A stretch of 64,000 nt of DNA. It comes from Areca catechu (taxonomy: Eukaryota > Streptophyta > Magnoliopsida > Arecales > Arecaceae). A program made the translations under genes and the position numbers. The notes beneath the pieces were generated by a model. The model was not told the origin of the DNA, did no database searches, and saw nothing but the letters and a program-made list of their open reading frames with translations. Of the stretch, positions 1 to 9,545 are shown piece after piece. Every line of letters begins with the position of its first letter. Position 1 is the stretch's first letter. The DNA lies in NCBI GenBank assembly GCA_021397845.1, contig CM038046.1:68032021-68096020 (forward strand), in the 5' to 3' direction.

Positions 1-1352
1 CGTGGGCAGCGACGGACCGGGCCGGCGGCCGGGCGGGGGCCGGCGGGCGGCGGGGATGGCGGTGGGGACGGCGGCGGGCAGCAGGCCGGTGGCGGCGCAG
101 GGTGACACGGCGGTGGCGTCATGCAGCCGCACGGGACGGACGGACGCCACCCGCGTCCGTTCGTCTTCCCACGGGCGTGGGCGGTGGCGGCAGTTTCTCC
201 GGTGAGGGCGGGGGCCGGCGGGTGTCGGCGGCGGATAGGCGGGGGCGGCTGGGGGTCGGACAGCCCAGATGGGGGGGAGGAAACGGGGTGGCGGCTTGGT
301 TTTTGAAAAGAATACGAAGGGTTGGGAGGAGGTTGACGATGGAATAAGTTGGGAATAAAATGGGGATAAACCTCGAATAAAATGGGAATAAAAGGGATAG
401 TTGGAATAGTTATCAACTTCGATTTCAGACTCCAGTCGGATACCGGGCTCGAAGCCCTATTTCTCTACCCTAACCCTATTTCAACTTCAACACTTCTCAT
501 CTCTTCGCAAACCGTTCTTTCTCTTGCTGCCTACAGGTCTTCCTCGGTGCTACGGACATCGGAGATGGGTCGTCTTGCCATCACGGCCACATGATCAGGA
601 ACCGGCGCATCCACGGGCGTGATTGCTCGGACATCTAGGCCGCATCCGTCGCGTGGAGCGATCTCTGCACCAGGTGCTTCAGAATTTGAAAGGTTTGCAT
701 CCCCATATCCTAGGTAGGTATTGGGTGTATCGAGCTATTCCGAATCCCGAGGTTCCTTAATCTCGGGGTCCTGGTCAATCATTTCTTAGGGATTGATCTG
801 CTAGCATAGACCTCTTTTCTTTCAGTTTTCCAAGGTTCTCTTTGCTTGCAATCGGGAACCAAAGATAAAACCCTAATAAAAAAAATAGTTTTTTTCCCAA
901 TCATTTTCTGGTATCAGAGCGTGCGTTATTTTTCCCCATCATTTTTTTGGTATCAGAGCCTAGGCTAGGACTAGTGCTCTTGCATTTAGATTTCTGCATT
1001 CTGTCTTTCCCATATATAGTCTGCTATTTTAATTTTCTCTCTTTGTAGGAATCTCCGTTTTATTTGAATTTTCTTTTGCTGGATCTGTTGAATTTAGAGG
1101 ATTTTTCTACTCTTTTCTCAGATTTTATTTCAGCCTGTAGAAATTCTACAAGCCAAAATACCACCTGAGAAAATCTCAGGCCTGCAGTTTTAGCAAGCAT
1201 CTCTTTCTTGTCTCATTTAGTTAGTTCATGTATTTAGTTCATGTTTAGATTTTTACATTTTGCTTAGCATCCATACATCTGAAAGACACAAAAATATAAA
1301 AAAAATAAAATAAAATAAAAGAAAATCTAGATGGGTTTCGGGTCCCCCATCA
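1..1352 (-). repeat. MINI-1 3' LTR (partial, interrupted)
   Basis: Positions 1-410 match the second LTR around 2690-3085 (GC-rich unit, then the run of GGGAATAAAAGGGATAGTTG). Positions about 1290-1352 match 3095-3156. Between them, 411-1290 holds a foreign chromovirus fragment. The short ORFs over the GC-rich part are random open frames in biased sequence, not genes. Confidence 0.75.
411..1290 (+). mobile_element. chromovirus LTR end, primer site and leader fragment inside the MINI-1 LTR
   Basis: Plus-strand fragment homologous to the reverse complement of CHR-A. Positions about 411-900 correspond to the 3' half of its LTR (compare 12540-12850), including the GCTTGCAATCGGGAACC region. Next come primer binding sites TGGTATCAGAGC at 909-920 and 948-960, then leader sequence matching the complement of about 19480-19840 (GTAGAAATTCTACAAGCC; ATCTGAAAGACACAAAA). 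LTR start, gag and pol are absent. The two primer sites sit in a ~39 bp tandem duplication. Confidence 0.7.
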
Positions 1353-1435
1353 TTCTCCTGCAGCGCAAAGAACTCGACTCCGTCGAGTTTGTCGACGAAG
1401 CAAATCCTAGTCCACTGCTGGCTCTGATACCAATT
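1353..1435 (-). other. MINI-1 internal domain with primer binding site and pol-end remnant
   Basis: Read on the minus strand, this starts with the primer binding site TGGTATCAGAGCC (1420-1432, complementary to the tRNA-iMet 3' end). It ends with a stretch carrying AACTCGACTCCGTCGAGTT (perfect 8 bp arms, 3 bp loop). In the chromoviruses the same neighbourhood encodes the last residues of pol (STGSSSSHPG) just before the purine tract. Everything between has been lost. Confidence 0.7.
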
Positions 1436-1891
1436 TGATGTAGGCGATGGCGGACACGAAGAAACCTGGGGTTATTTGGAAATGGGAAAACCTAAAGCAT
1501 ACCAAGGATCGTGGGAGGGCTAAGAAGCCTCCCAGGTCTAGGATAGGATGACGCCGAAAATCCTAAAACAGCCAGACTCTTTTGATTTTCAGTTTTCTTG
1601 GCGGAGGTGGCGAAGGAAGGATGGGGATGGGAGACAGGGGACTGGAACTCATGGACCTTGGGGCTCATCCTAACGAAGAGACCTCTCACTTCTAAGGCAT
1701 TACGCCCTCCTCGATACTTGGAGGCGCCAGGATGAATCTCAAGGTCATGAGGGGAACAGGAAGAGACATGAAGATGGGAGAAAAGAATGGGATACCTGGG
1801 CAAACGGGCCTCAGCCGAAAACCACACACAAGTGGAAAAAAACACTCTAAAAATTCATTTTCATCAACTACTTTATTACAAGAGGAGTATA

Positions 1892-1902
1892 GGTATTTAT
1901 AG
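1892..1902 (-). promoter_or_regulatory. TATA box of the MINI-1 5' LTR
   Basis: CTATAAATACC on the minus strand, downstream of the GC-rich U3 and upstream of the primer site, where an LTR promoter is expected. Confidence 0.55.
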
Positions 1903-2198
1903 ATGCCCAAATCACTTTTGAAATTCAAAAATAAAATCTCCTGAAATCCTCCCTTGATTTTGAATTCAAATTCAAAATCAAAAATCCCAAATTTCCCAAA
2001 TTACATTCATTAAAAAAAATTACCAAATATATCTCGTTTATTCGAAATTTGAAATCCCTCCCCGCTCTGAAAGTCGCACCGCTCCAAAAATCATACAGCC
2101 TCCTTCCAGCTACTTTGAGAAGCATGCAGAGGCTTCTTGGGATGCTTTGAGAGGCGTGTAGGTCCTTCTTCTCGGTCGAGCAACAGGGAGGGAAAAAA

Positions 2199-2880
2199 TT
2201 GAACTCCGGTCGGCCAAGGGGGGGGGCCGGCGGGCGGCACCACGGCCGACGGGCGGAGGCGGCGAGACGGCGGCCAGGTGCGGACGGCGGCGCAGGAGTG
2301 GGACGGCCGCACGGCACGCACGAGCGTCCGTTCGTCTTCCCACGGGCGTGGGCGGCGACGGACCCCAACGGCGGCCGGGCGGGGGCCGGCGGGCGGCAGG
2401 GACTGCGGTGGGCAGCAGGCTGGCGGCGGGCAGCAGGCCGATGGCGGCGCAAGGTGGCATGGCGGTGGCGTCACGCGGGCGCATGGGACGGACGGACGCC
2501 TCCCGCGTCCGTTCGTCTTCCCACGGGCGTGGGCGGCGACGGACTAGGCCGGCGGCCGGGCGGGGGCCGGCAGGCGGTGGGGACGGCGGCGGGCAGCATG
2601 CCGGTGGCGGCGCAGGGTGGCACGGCGGTGGCGTCACGCGAGCACACGGGACGGACGGAAGCTTCCCGCATCCGTTCATCTTCCCACGGGCGTGGGCGGC
2701 GACGGACCGGGCCGGCGACCGGGCGAGGGCCGGCGGGCGGCGGGGACGACGGCGGGCAGCAGGCCGGTGGCAGCGAGGGCGGCACGGTGGTGGCGTCACG
2801 CAGGCACACGGGATGGACGGACGCCACCCGCGTCCGTTCGTCTTCCCACGGGCATGGGCGGTGGCGGCAGTTTCTCCAGT
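2199..2880. repeat. GC-rich tandem repeats in MINI-1 U3
   Basis: About three and a half diverged units of ~162-181 bp, each marked by CGTCCGTTCGTCTTCCCACG (near 2326, 2507, 2669 and 2832) followed by GGGCGTGGGCGGCGACGGA. One further unit occurs at 1-180 in the other LTR. Open frames exist in all six directions because of the composition; none has domain content. Position upstream of the TATA box suggests a U3 enhancer-like array. Confidence 0.75.
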
Positions 2881-3156
2881 GAGGGCGGGGGCCGACGGGT
2901 GTCAGTGGCGGACAGGCGGGGGCGGCTTGGGGTCGGACAGCCCGGATGGGGGGGGGGAAGGGGGTGGCATCTAGGTTTTAGAAAAGAATATGAATGGGTA
3001 GGGGGAGGTTGATGATGGAATAAGCTGGGAACACAACGGGGATAAACCTGGAATAAAACGGGAATAAAAGGGATAGTTGGAATAGCAGGGATAAGAAAAT
3101 AAGAAAAACTAGAAAAAATTAAAAGAAAATCCAGATGGGTTTCGGGTCCCCCATCA

Positions 3157-3710
3157 GAGATTGTTCGCGTACGTCACGAGCTATCCTTCTTACCCATATT
3201 TAAAAGATGGCCTCCAGTCCATGGCCCGCTATTTTTCCGGTGATCATGGGATGCCAATATCTTCCATGATTGGTAATCGTGGGTTGTCAATGAGCGGTTC
3301 CGGCTAGATTGGAGGCGTGGCTACAAGAGTTGTGCTCCATGATCATGGCATGATGAGTGTCGATTGTAACCGTTGGTTACAGTTTCCTTTCTGGAATAGA
3401 TCGTGGTTCAAGCTTCGGGTTTTCCCTTGCGTGGGCCGAAGACATGGTATTTTTCCGAGGCTGGAGATCATGTCTATGACGGGGACCGAAGTACATGTCT
3501 TCGTAAGTCGATGAGTAGTTCAGACTTCATCCGGGGCCAAAGGTGCTACCTGAAGGACTGGCCTCAGGATGTTGTAGTCCGGTGTAAAGCCTTGGGTTGC
3601 TTGCAGTTGGCCTGTCCTTCGCTTAGTCCGAAGTCCGTAGTCCGGAGAAAAGGGCTTCGATAAGTCAAACCGGAGTTTGGTTTGTAGCTGAACCAGGATA
3701 TCCCAACTCA
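3157..3710 (-). repeat. Tat-like LTR fragment
   Basis: Matches part of the LTR at 29195-29995: both contain TTTAAAAG, then GGTGATCATGG/AGTGATTACGG, the ATTGTAACCGTTGGTTACAG / GTAACAATTGGTTACTG region, and finish in GGATATCCCAACTCA / GGGATACCCCAATA. The left part is cut by MINI-1. Positions 3711-3738 are a short stretch I cannot assign. Confidence 0.6.
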
Positions 3711-3738
3711 CCTGATGGACCTCGGTCGGCTCTTCGAC

Positions 3739-4867
3739 AAATCATGCATATTCTAACCATGTTTCTAAACTTCATAAGACTTTATATGGTTTAAAACAAA
3801 CTCCAAGAGCTTAGTATAGGTCAAGTAAATTTCTACTTGAAAATGGCTTTTCTAGAGGCAATGTAGATACTACATTATATTTGAGAAAAAAAAATGATGA
3901 TCTCTTAGTAGTACAAGTTTATGTTAATAATATTATTTTTGGTGCTACTAATGAAACACTTTATTAAGAGTTTGCCAAGTTTATATAAGGAGAGTTCGAG
4001 ATGAGTATGATGGGAGAACTAAACTTCTTCCTTGGACTCGAAATCAAGCAAACTAGAAAAGGAATCTTCATCAACCAAGCTAAATACACAAAAGAAATCT
4101 TAAAAATGTTTGGGATGGAGACAATCAAGCCATTAAGTATACCTTTGAGTCCTTCTTGCAAACTTGACAAAGACAAATCAGGTAAGAATGTTGATCAAAA
4201 ATTATATAGAGATATCATTAGTTCATTATTGTACTTAACTGCAAGTAGGTCGGATATTATGTTTAGCATATGTATGTGTGCAAGATATCAGTCTACTCCT
4301 AAAAAATATTATTTATTGGCTGTTAATCACATACTTAAATATTTATCTAGCATAATAGATATTGGACTATGGTATTCTAGAGATTCATCAATAGAATTGA
4401 TTGTTTTTTCTGATGCTGACTTTGCTGGTTATAAACTATATAGAAAAATTACTATTAGAACCTGTCAATTTCTTGGAGATAATTTGATTTCATAGTTTAG
4501 CAAGAAATAAAATTCAATTACTCTATCTATGGCAGAAGCCAAATATATAATAGCTGAAAGTCATTGTGCTCAAATCTTATAGATCAAATAACAACTCGAA
4601 GACTTTGGCATTAAGTTATATAAAACTTCCATAAGATGTGATAATGCAAGTGTAATTAATTTAACTAAAAGTTCTATTCAATACTCAATAAGCAATCACA
4701 TTAAAATAAGACATCATTTTATAAGAGACCATGTGCAAAATGATGATGTAATACTTGACTTTGTGTGTAATAATAGGCAATTAGCAGACATTTTCACTAA
4801 GCTCCTTAGCGAAGATAGGTTCTGCATGATTAGAAGAGAATTAGGCATCATTGACCCTTTTGATTGA
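3739..4867 (+). pseudogene. SIRE-type copia reverse transcriptase and RNase H remnant (SIRE-L)
   Basis: Starts in the middle of reverse transcriptase at NHAY/YGLKQTPRA and continues through RT and RNase H to the pol end (TKLLSEDRFCMIRRELG, stop at 4865-4867). The motifs NFFLGLEIKQT, SLLYLTASRSDIMF and the GLWYS...DADFAG stretch of RNase H are typical of the SIRE lineage. It is dead: the RT catalytic YVDD reads YVNN, so both metal-binding aspartates are lost, and there are several stops (for example at PRA*YRS, FI*GEF, IS*FSKK, IL*IK*QL). The upstream gag, protease and integrase are missing, cut at the junction with Tat-like sequence. Confidence 0.85.
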
Positions 4868-5273
4868 AACTCTTTCAAATACTTCTTTGAAATCTTTCTA
4901 AAGTTCCAAATCCTCTCAAATATCACTTGGCATAATCTCTAGACACCCCCTTGAATTTTACAAATTTTATTAAAATTTTTCCTGATTTTATTCTGATCTT
5001 TTTTTAAGTGTTGATACTTGAGATTTGCCCAAGTGTTAACTCATAGATGTGTCAACACTTGAGCAAATCGCAGGTGTCGACTCATGACCGATTGACCTAT
5101 TTATCTAGGGCATCACCAAATAATTTTTTTCATTTATTTTACAATCTTCTCTCTCCATAGTGTTCCCCAAACATCCCCCATCATCCTCAAACAGTATTTT
5201 CTCATCCCTATTCTTCCTATTTTGGCAAAATCCCCCTTCTCTCTTTCAATCCCAAACATTCCTTGCAGTTTTG
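4868..5273 (+). other. non-coding spacer between SIRE-L pol and ORF3
   Basis: A/T-rich spacer without coding signal. It contains several short CAAGTGTT/AACACTTG and GTCGACTCATG motifs (5010-5090), like the repeated motifs in SIRE-type LTRs in this window (see 59338-59715). Confidence 0.5.
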
Positions 5274-6523
5274 ATGGCCATGGGTCCAAGAAAACAAGTG
5301 GCTTTCCATAACAAAAGGTTCCATTTTGAGCGAGGAGAAGCGAGCTCAAGAGAAAGGAGATCAAAGGCTCGACAGGATACAACTGGATAGCGAGATGAGC
5401 CCGAGGCTCAGGCTGCAGCGATAGCACCTCCTCCATAGCTTTTCCCGGCAGTCGAAAGTGTGGCAGGGAAGGTTATTGCTTGTGGTAGGAGGATTGATCT
5501 ACAATTTATGGACTTGGAAGGATTTGTGATTGGCGATTTGCTGACAGCGGTAGGATTGGTCCCATTCTGCACCATGCATAAGCAATACTACCCACATTTG
5601 ATGAGAGAGTTTTATGGTAGTATGGCCACAGATGGGATCACATGGACTGCTCAAGTCAGGGGAGTATAGATACCAGTCACTTCTAAGACAGTCAGTCAGA
5701 TTTGGGAGATTCCCCAGCAAGGTCTGGCAGCTAGCTGTGTGGCAGACACAGACATCACTTTCATATGTATCTTGGAGCAAGACAACATTAGAGGGATATC
5801 CATTGTTTATGCCAATCAGTTGTCGATGGAGATGAGACTACTGCAACACATCATTGCTCGCATCCTACTTTCGAAGACAAGCCACTTTGACTTTATTACG
5901 GAGCGAGAGCTTGTGTTGATGGTGACTCCGACTCAAAGGACATCCGTCAACCTTTTTGTACTAATGGTGCATCAGATGGGTGAGGCAACCATCCAAAAGA
6001 GATTGTGTTTACCTTACGGGATGGGACTGACCTGTATCATTCATGCTTATGGGATACCCTTGGAGGGGAATGCCTCTAAAGAGATTCTGCATACTGACAT
6101 CTATGGGGAGAAGTCATTGCACAAGATGGGATTCAGAAAGGTAAGAGGTAGATGGACGAGAAGAGTGTCATGCCAGGAGCCTGATAAGGAAGATGAGATT
6201 AGGGTAGCAAAGGCTGGACCTTCTGCGCATACTCCATAAATGACTCCTAGACGAGCACCGGTTGTCAGATTTGAGTCTGAGCTTGCTACACCTCCTTCTG
6301 CTCCAGCTCCTCGATATTCTTCAGTGATAGACTCTGCATTTGAAGAGAGACTGTTGAAGCAGATCACTGTGGTCCAAGAGGATATATTGAGTGTATCAAT
6401 TAGGACCAGCAAACTTTAGTTAGAGCTGCTCAGTCTAAGAGCACATATTGATGAGCAGCTAACTTCTATCAGACAAAGCATGGAGGTAGGCTTCATTGAG
6501 ATTCGAGATCTTTTGAGATCCCT

Positions 6524-7752
6524 TGTTTCCCAGTTAGCCAACCCAAGAAGGGGGTGAATTGGGTAAGTAAAAAATTTAGCAACTATATGCCTTTGGAAAA
6601 CTTTGTGTGGTGAGTGAAGTGATATAGTATTGCAAGCGAAAGTAAATAAGTATGCAAAAACAAGAGCAAGCACAAACACCACAAAATTTAGAGTGGTTCG
6701 AAGCAACCCAGCTCCTATGTACACTACCCAAGGTGCTCTCTTCGGATTTCCACTATATTCACCCCGAATACAGTTAGATTATTTTCCTATAGGCTCACAA
6801 TCCAAAACCTAATACAAAGTTTTTCCCGGGCTCACTAACTACCCAACTTTGTTTTCAAGGCTAACCAATAATCCACTTCAAGGCTCTCTTAACTCTTCTA
6901 AAATAAACTCAACAAGTTGGTGGAAAGTTTTTGGAGAACTTGAGTTTTCACTTAAAATCTCTTGGAATATTCAATACTCTCTTTAAAGTTCCATCAAAGT
7001 TCTTAAAGTTCTTTTCTTTTCACTTAAATCTACTATTTATAGCTTCTTGAAGTGTTCCCAGCTGAATATGGCCATTAGAATTTCTTGGAAGTCAAAAACT
7101 AGCCATTGGGAGGCTTTAGAATCAAGAAATTTAAATTCTGAAACTAGTCATTACTGTTCAAATTCTGGGATTTGAGTCGGCTCGCAGACTTCGAGGCAGC
7201 TCAGATTGATAATGAAGTAAAACTGTAGTATAGGAGAGTCGGCTCATTTTAGATTAGAGTCAGCACAATTGATTGGAGTTTCAGAAGCAAATATCTTCCA
7301 CTCTATGAGAGTCGGCTTGGATATTCATTGAGTCAGCTCGAATATTGTGTATCAAAAGATTTCTGTGCCGTGCCAAACAATGTATCAACTCTATTTAATT
7401 GAGTCGGCTCGAGTGAAACTTCTTTAGAGTCTTCCAAAAAGCTTCAAACTTCATCCAAATTTCTTCCAAACAACTTCTAAACAACTTCTAAAATCTTTAA
7501 ACAAAAAATTATATTGATTTGTCTCTTTTTACAAGAATATACAAACGAATTTACCTAGGGCTCTTAAATGATTGAAATATATATGAAACTTTTTTTTGAG
7601 TACATGACTTCATTCCAATGGTCTTAGAATGTAGGGTGGATGATTGTCCATATAAAATATCCTACAAAAACTTTTTAAACATTTAAAAAGTATTAGTATC
7701 AAATGCATGCTCCAATGTTTTGTAATCATCAAAATCATTCCAGGGGTCAACA
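6524..7752 (-). mobile_element. solo LTR of a SIRE-type copia element
   Basis: 1229 bp, minus strand: starts TGTTGACCCCTGGAATG at 7752 and ends ...GGGAAACA at 6524. Flanked by target duplications TCCCT (6519-6523) and TTCCT (7753-7757), one mismatch. The start resembles the SIRE-R LTR at 59078 (TGTTGACTCC...TTTTGATGAT). TATA box CTATAAATAG lies at 7033-7042. Upstream U3 (about 7170-7410) carries repeated GAGTCGGCTC-like motifs. No internal domain, so it is the product of LTR-LTR recombination. Confidence 0.75.
7033..7042 (-). promoter_or_regulatory. TATA box of the solo LTR
   Basis: CTATAAATAG on the minus strand, about 710 bp from the LTR start. It fixes the orientation of the solo LTR. Confidence 0.55.
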
Positions 7753-8148
7753 TTCCTGTTACCACCTCAAGCTGCACAAGGACCTTCTATTCCACTTCCA
7801 CCTCCTCCTCCAGCTGATGATGATGATGTAGATGATGATATTAGTGGTGCTGGTGATGATTCCCCGATAGATGGTGGCAACGTAGTACATGAGGGTCAAC
7901 CTCCAATTGATACAACAGATGCTTTAGCTCAGGCTATGGATCCTACTTCTGATGATCAGCATGCCACAGATTCCCCTTTCTTAACACTAGCCAACACTCT
8001 TGGGACTCGTGCCACCAGGACTTCTAGGATCATAAATTGCTCTGGCCCATCTCTTAGGACTAGAAGCATGACACAAAAGACTCTTAGACCTTCTACATCA
8101 AGGATCATAGCACCTGTAGTTCTATATTTTCTATCAAATAAGGAGTAG

Positions 8149-8650
8149 CCTTGCAGATGCTATATTTTTATTGTATTTCATGTACTTTCCATAGTGTATT
8201 TTTAGTTCGTGTATGCTATTTTGTTGTTGTACTAAAACATCTCTATATATGATAGTTATGTTTCCTTATATTACTCTTCTTTTTGTCTTATTAATCTTTG
8301 TCTGACACAAGCAATAATTAAAGGGGAGAAAATTATTTTAGTTTTTAATGATGACAAAAAGGGGGAGTAAGATAGATTAATATAAGCAAAAATCTAAAAT
8401 TTTCAAGAATTCACATTCTACTTAAGATAGGGAGAGAAAATCTCAACTTTGCTTGACCCAATAACTTTGAAATATTGCTGTATGAATTAAAGAGCAATAC
8501 ATCTTCATCTAAATATGTCTATGAACTTTGTTTGATGATAAATGTAAAAATTGTTTGATGAACTTGTTCAATTTACAATGCCCTTAAAAATATTCTTACT
8601 TGAAAGCTTAATACAATAGCCAAATTTGAACTCAAATGCTTATATATTGT
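8149..8650 (+). other. SIRE-L 3' untranslated region with purine tract
   Basis: A/T-rich non-coding sequence after ORF3. The run AAAAAGGGGGAG (8356-8366), preceded by TGATGAC, is a purine tract of the kind used for plus-strand priming in SIRE-type elements. The 3' LTR is not present; the element is cut near 8650. Confidence 0.5.
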
Positions 8651-8968
8651 GGACAGGTAAACAGTGGGCCTGTCTTGGACTGGAGCTCTCTCTTGCGGGC
8701 TTGGCGACATGAAAGGGTCCAGGTGCATGAAGGCTGCTCTGGTTGGATGGGTCTGGTGAATCTCCTGGCTGCTGATAACTCTCCTCCTGACTTGAACAAC
8801 TTAACTGGAGTCTTGACTGAACTAAAATGACTGGACCTGACTAAGTGGACTCAACTGACTCAGTTGTCCCACTTTATTACAGGACTCAAGTGGCTCACTT
8901 TGACTCAAGTGACACTGGACTAATGGACTAAAATAAAATAAAATAAAATAGATTTTCGGGCCCCCATC
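8650..8968 (-). repeat. chromovirus-like LTR fragment
   Basis: Read on the minus strand it starts TGATGGGGGCCCGAAAATC at 8968, like the MINI and chromovirus LTR starts. It contains GACTCAA/GGACTCAAGTG runs resembling the CHR-A LTR at 13995-14060. The other end is lost at about 8650. The small open frame here is not a gene. Confidence 0.5.
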
Positions 8969-9545
8969 ACTCCATCTAAGGAACCCTGAAGTGCCGAGGA
9001 ATGACTTCGGCCATGATATGGTCGGTGTAGGGTGGGTGTAGATCACCCACAATCAAGTCGTCGGGATCCTTTAGATCCCCATTCTCTGCTCCCGCGCCCA
9101 TGCCATTTTCGATTCAATGGCTCTGAATCTCCCATCATAATCGGGAGTCTGCTTCGACGCCCTCTCTACGGGAGTGGAGTCTTTGGAGGAGGGTGAGAGA
9201 GTTTGTCTAGGCCTTTTTCCTTTCTGCAGGGAATCGACGGGCCTAGGTAGTCTCGAACTTCGGCCTTTAGGAGAGGGCTGAGAACGAGGGTAGAAATGTA
9301 TGGAACCCTCCCATGGGGCTCTTTTCCTTCGGGATCGAGAGCTATGTCCGGAGGCGGCCGGTGGATTTCCCACCGGAAAAGCTCTGTCTGGAAGTCTTGA
9401 ACTACAGCCATAAGGTTGGTGACCTGGTTCACAAGGGCTTCAAATTTCTGTAATCCCATGACAACTGTGGGAGGAGGGACGTCGTTCTCTCTCGGGGGTG
9501 CGCCCCCTTAGGTGGAGCACGACTTCGACTTATGGAGGCTATCTG
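8969..9545 (-). pseudogene. Tat-like gypsy gag fragment
   Basis: On the minus strand two overlapping frames cover one gag-like stretch. One frame (9459 down to 9166) reads MGLQKFEALVNQVTNLMAVV then a region rich in Pro, Arg and charged residues, consistent with the coiled and basic start of a Tat/Ogre-type gag. A frameshift separates it from the other frame (9373 down to 9071). The upstream part of the element (leader, primer site, LTR) lies at 29095-29995, on the far side of Angela-1. The downstream end is cut at 8968. Lineage assignment rests on the LTR and leader rather than on this fragment. Confidence 0.5.

Larger units (their letters stand above)
1..3156 (-). mobile_element. MINI-1: LTR element with long GC-rich LTRs and a minimal internal domain
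   Basis: Minus-strand LTR element whose left LTR runs off the window. Both LTRs begin (minus strand) TGATGGGGGACCCGAAACCC, at 1352 and at 3156. Between them lie only about 83 bp: a tRNA-iMet primer binding site and a short stretch resembling the 3' end of chromovirus pol next to the purine tract. No gag or pol remains, so replication would need proteins supplied by a relative. The nearest structural relative is MINI-2 at 57358-59077. The terminal TGATGGGG motif and the CTCGAC...GTCGAG motif place it near the chromoviruses. The target duplication cannot be checked because the left end is missing. Confidence 0.75.
1436..3156 (-). repeat. MINI-1 5' LTR
   Basis: LTR of 1721 bp, starting (minus strand) TGATGGGGGACCC at 3156 and ending CA at 1436, immediately before the primer site. 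It has a GC-rich U3 made of tandem units (2199-2880), a TATA box near 1892-1902, and an A/T-rich U5. Flanked on the right by Tat-like LTR sequence at 3157. Confidence 0.75.
5274..8148 (+). pseudogene. third ORF (env position) of SIRE-L, split by a solo LTR
   Basis: Reading frame from ATG 5274 to 6523, resuming at 7758 and ending TAG 8146-8148, after an intervening solo LTR (6524-7752). Without the LTR and one duplicated target site the frame is continuous, about 546 codons. There are five in-frame stops (5388, 5436, 5667, 6237, 6417) but no frameshift. The N-terminal part is basic. The middle (from about GRRIDLQFMDLEGF to YPHLMREFYGSM) resembles the 'putative plant transposon protein' domain of many plant retroelement ORFs, by eye only. 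The C-terminal part has a Pro-rich stretch, an Asp tract (DDDDVDDD) and many Ser/Thr/Arg. I see no signal peptide or convincing membrane segment, so a classical envelope is not supported. Function unknown. Confidence 0.65.

Noticed and set aside
948..960. TGGTATCAGAGCC as part of a tRNA gene
   Set aside because: Only the complement of a tRNA 3' end is present, always just after an LTR: primer binding sites.
2110..2974. Several long overlapping ORFs (up to ~229 codons) on both strands
   Set aside because: They lie in GC-rich tandem repeats where stops are rare; products are Pro/Arg/Gly/Ala-rich without domains and differ between units.
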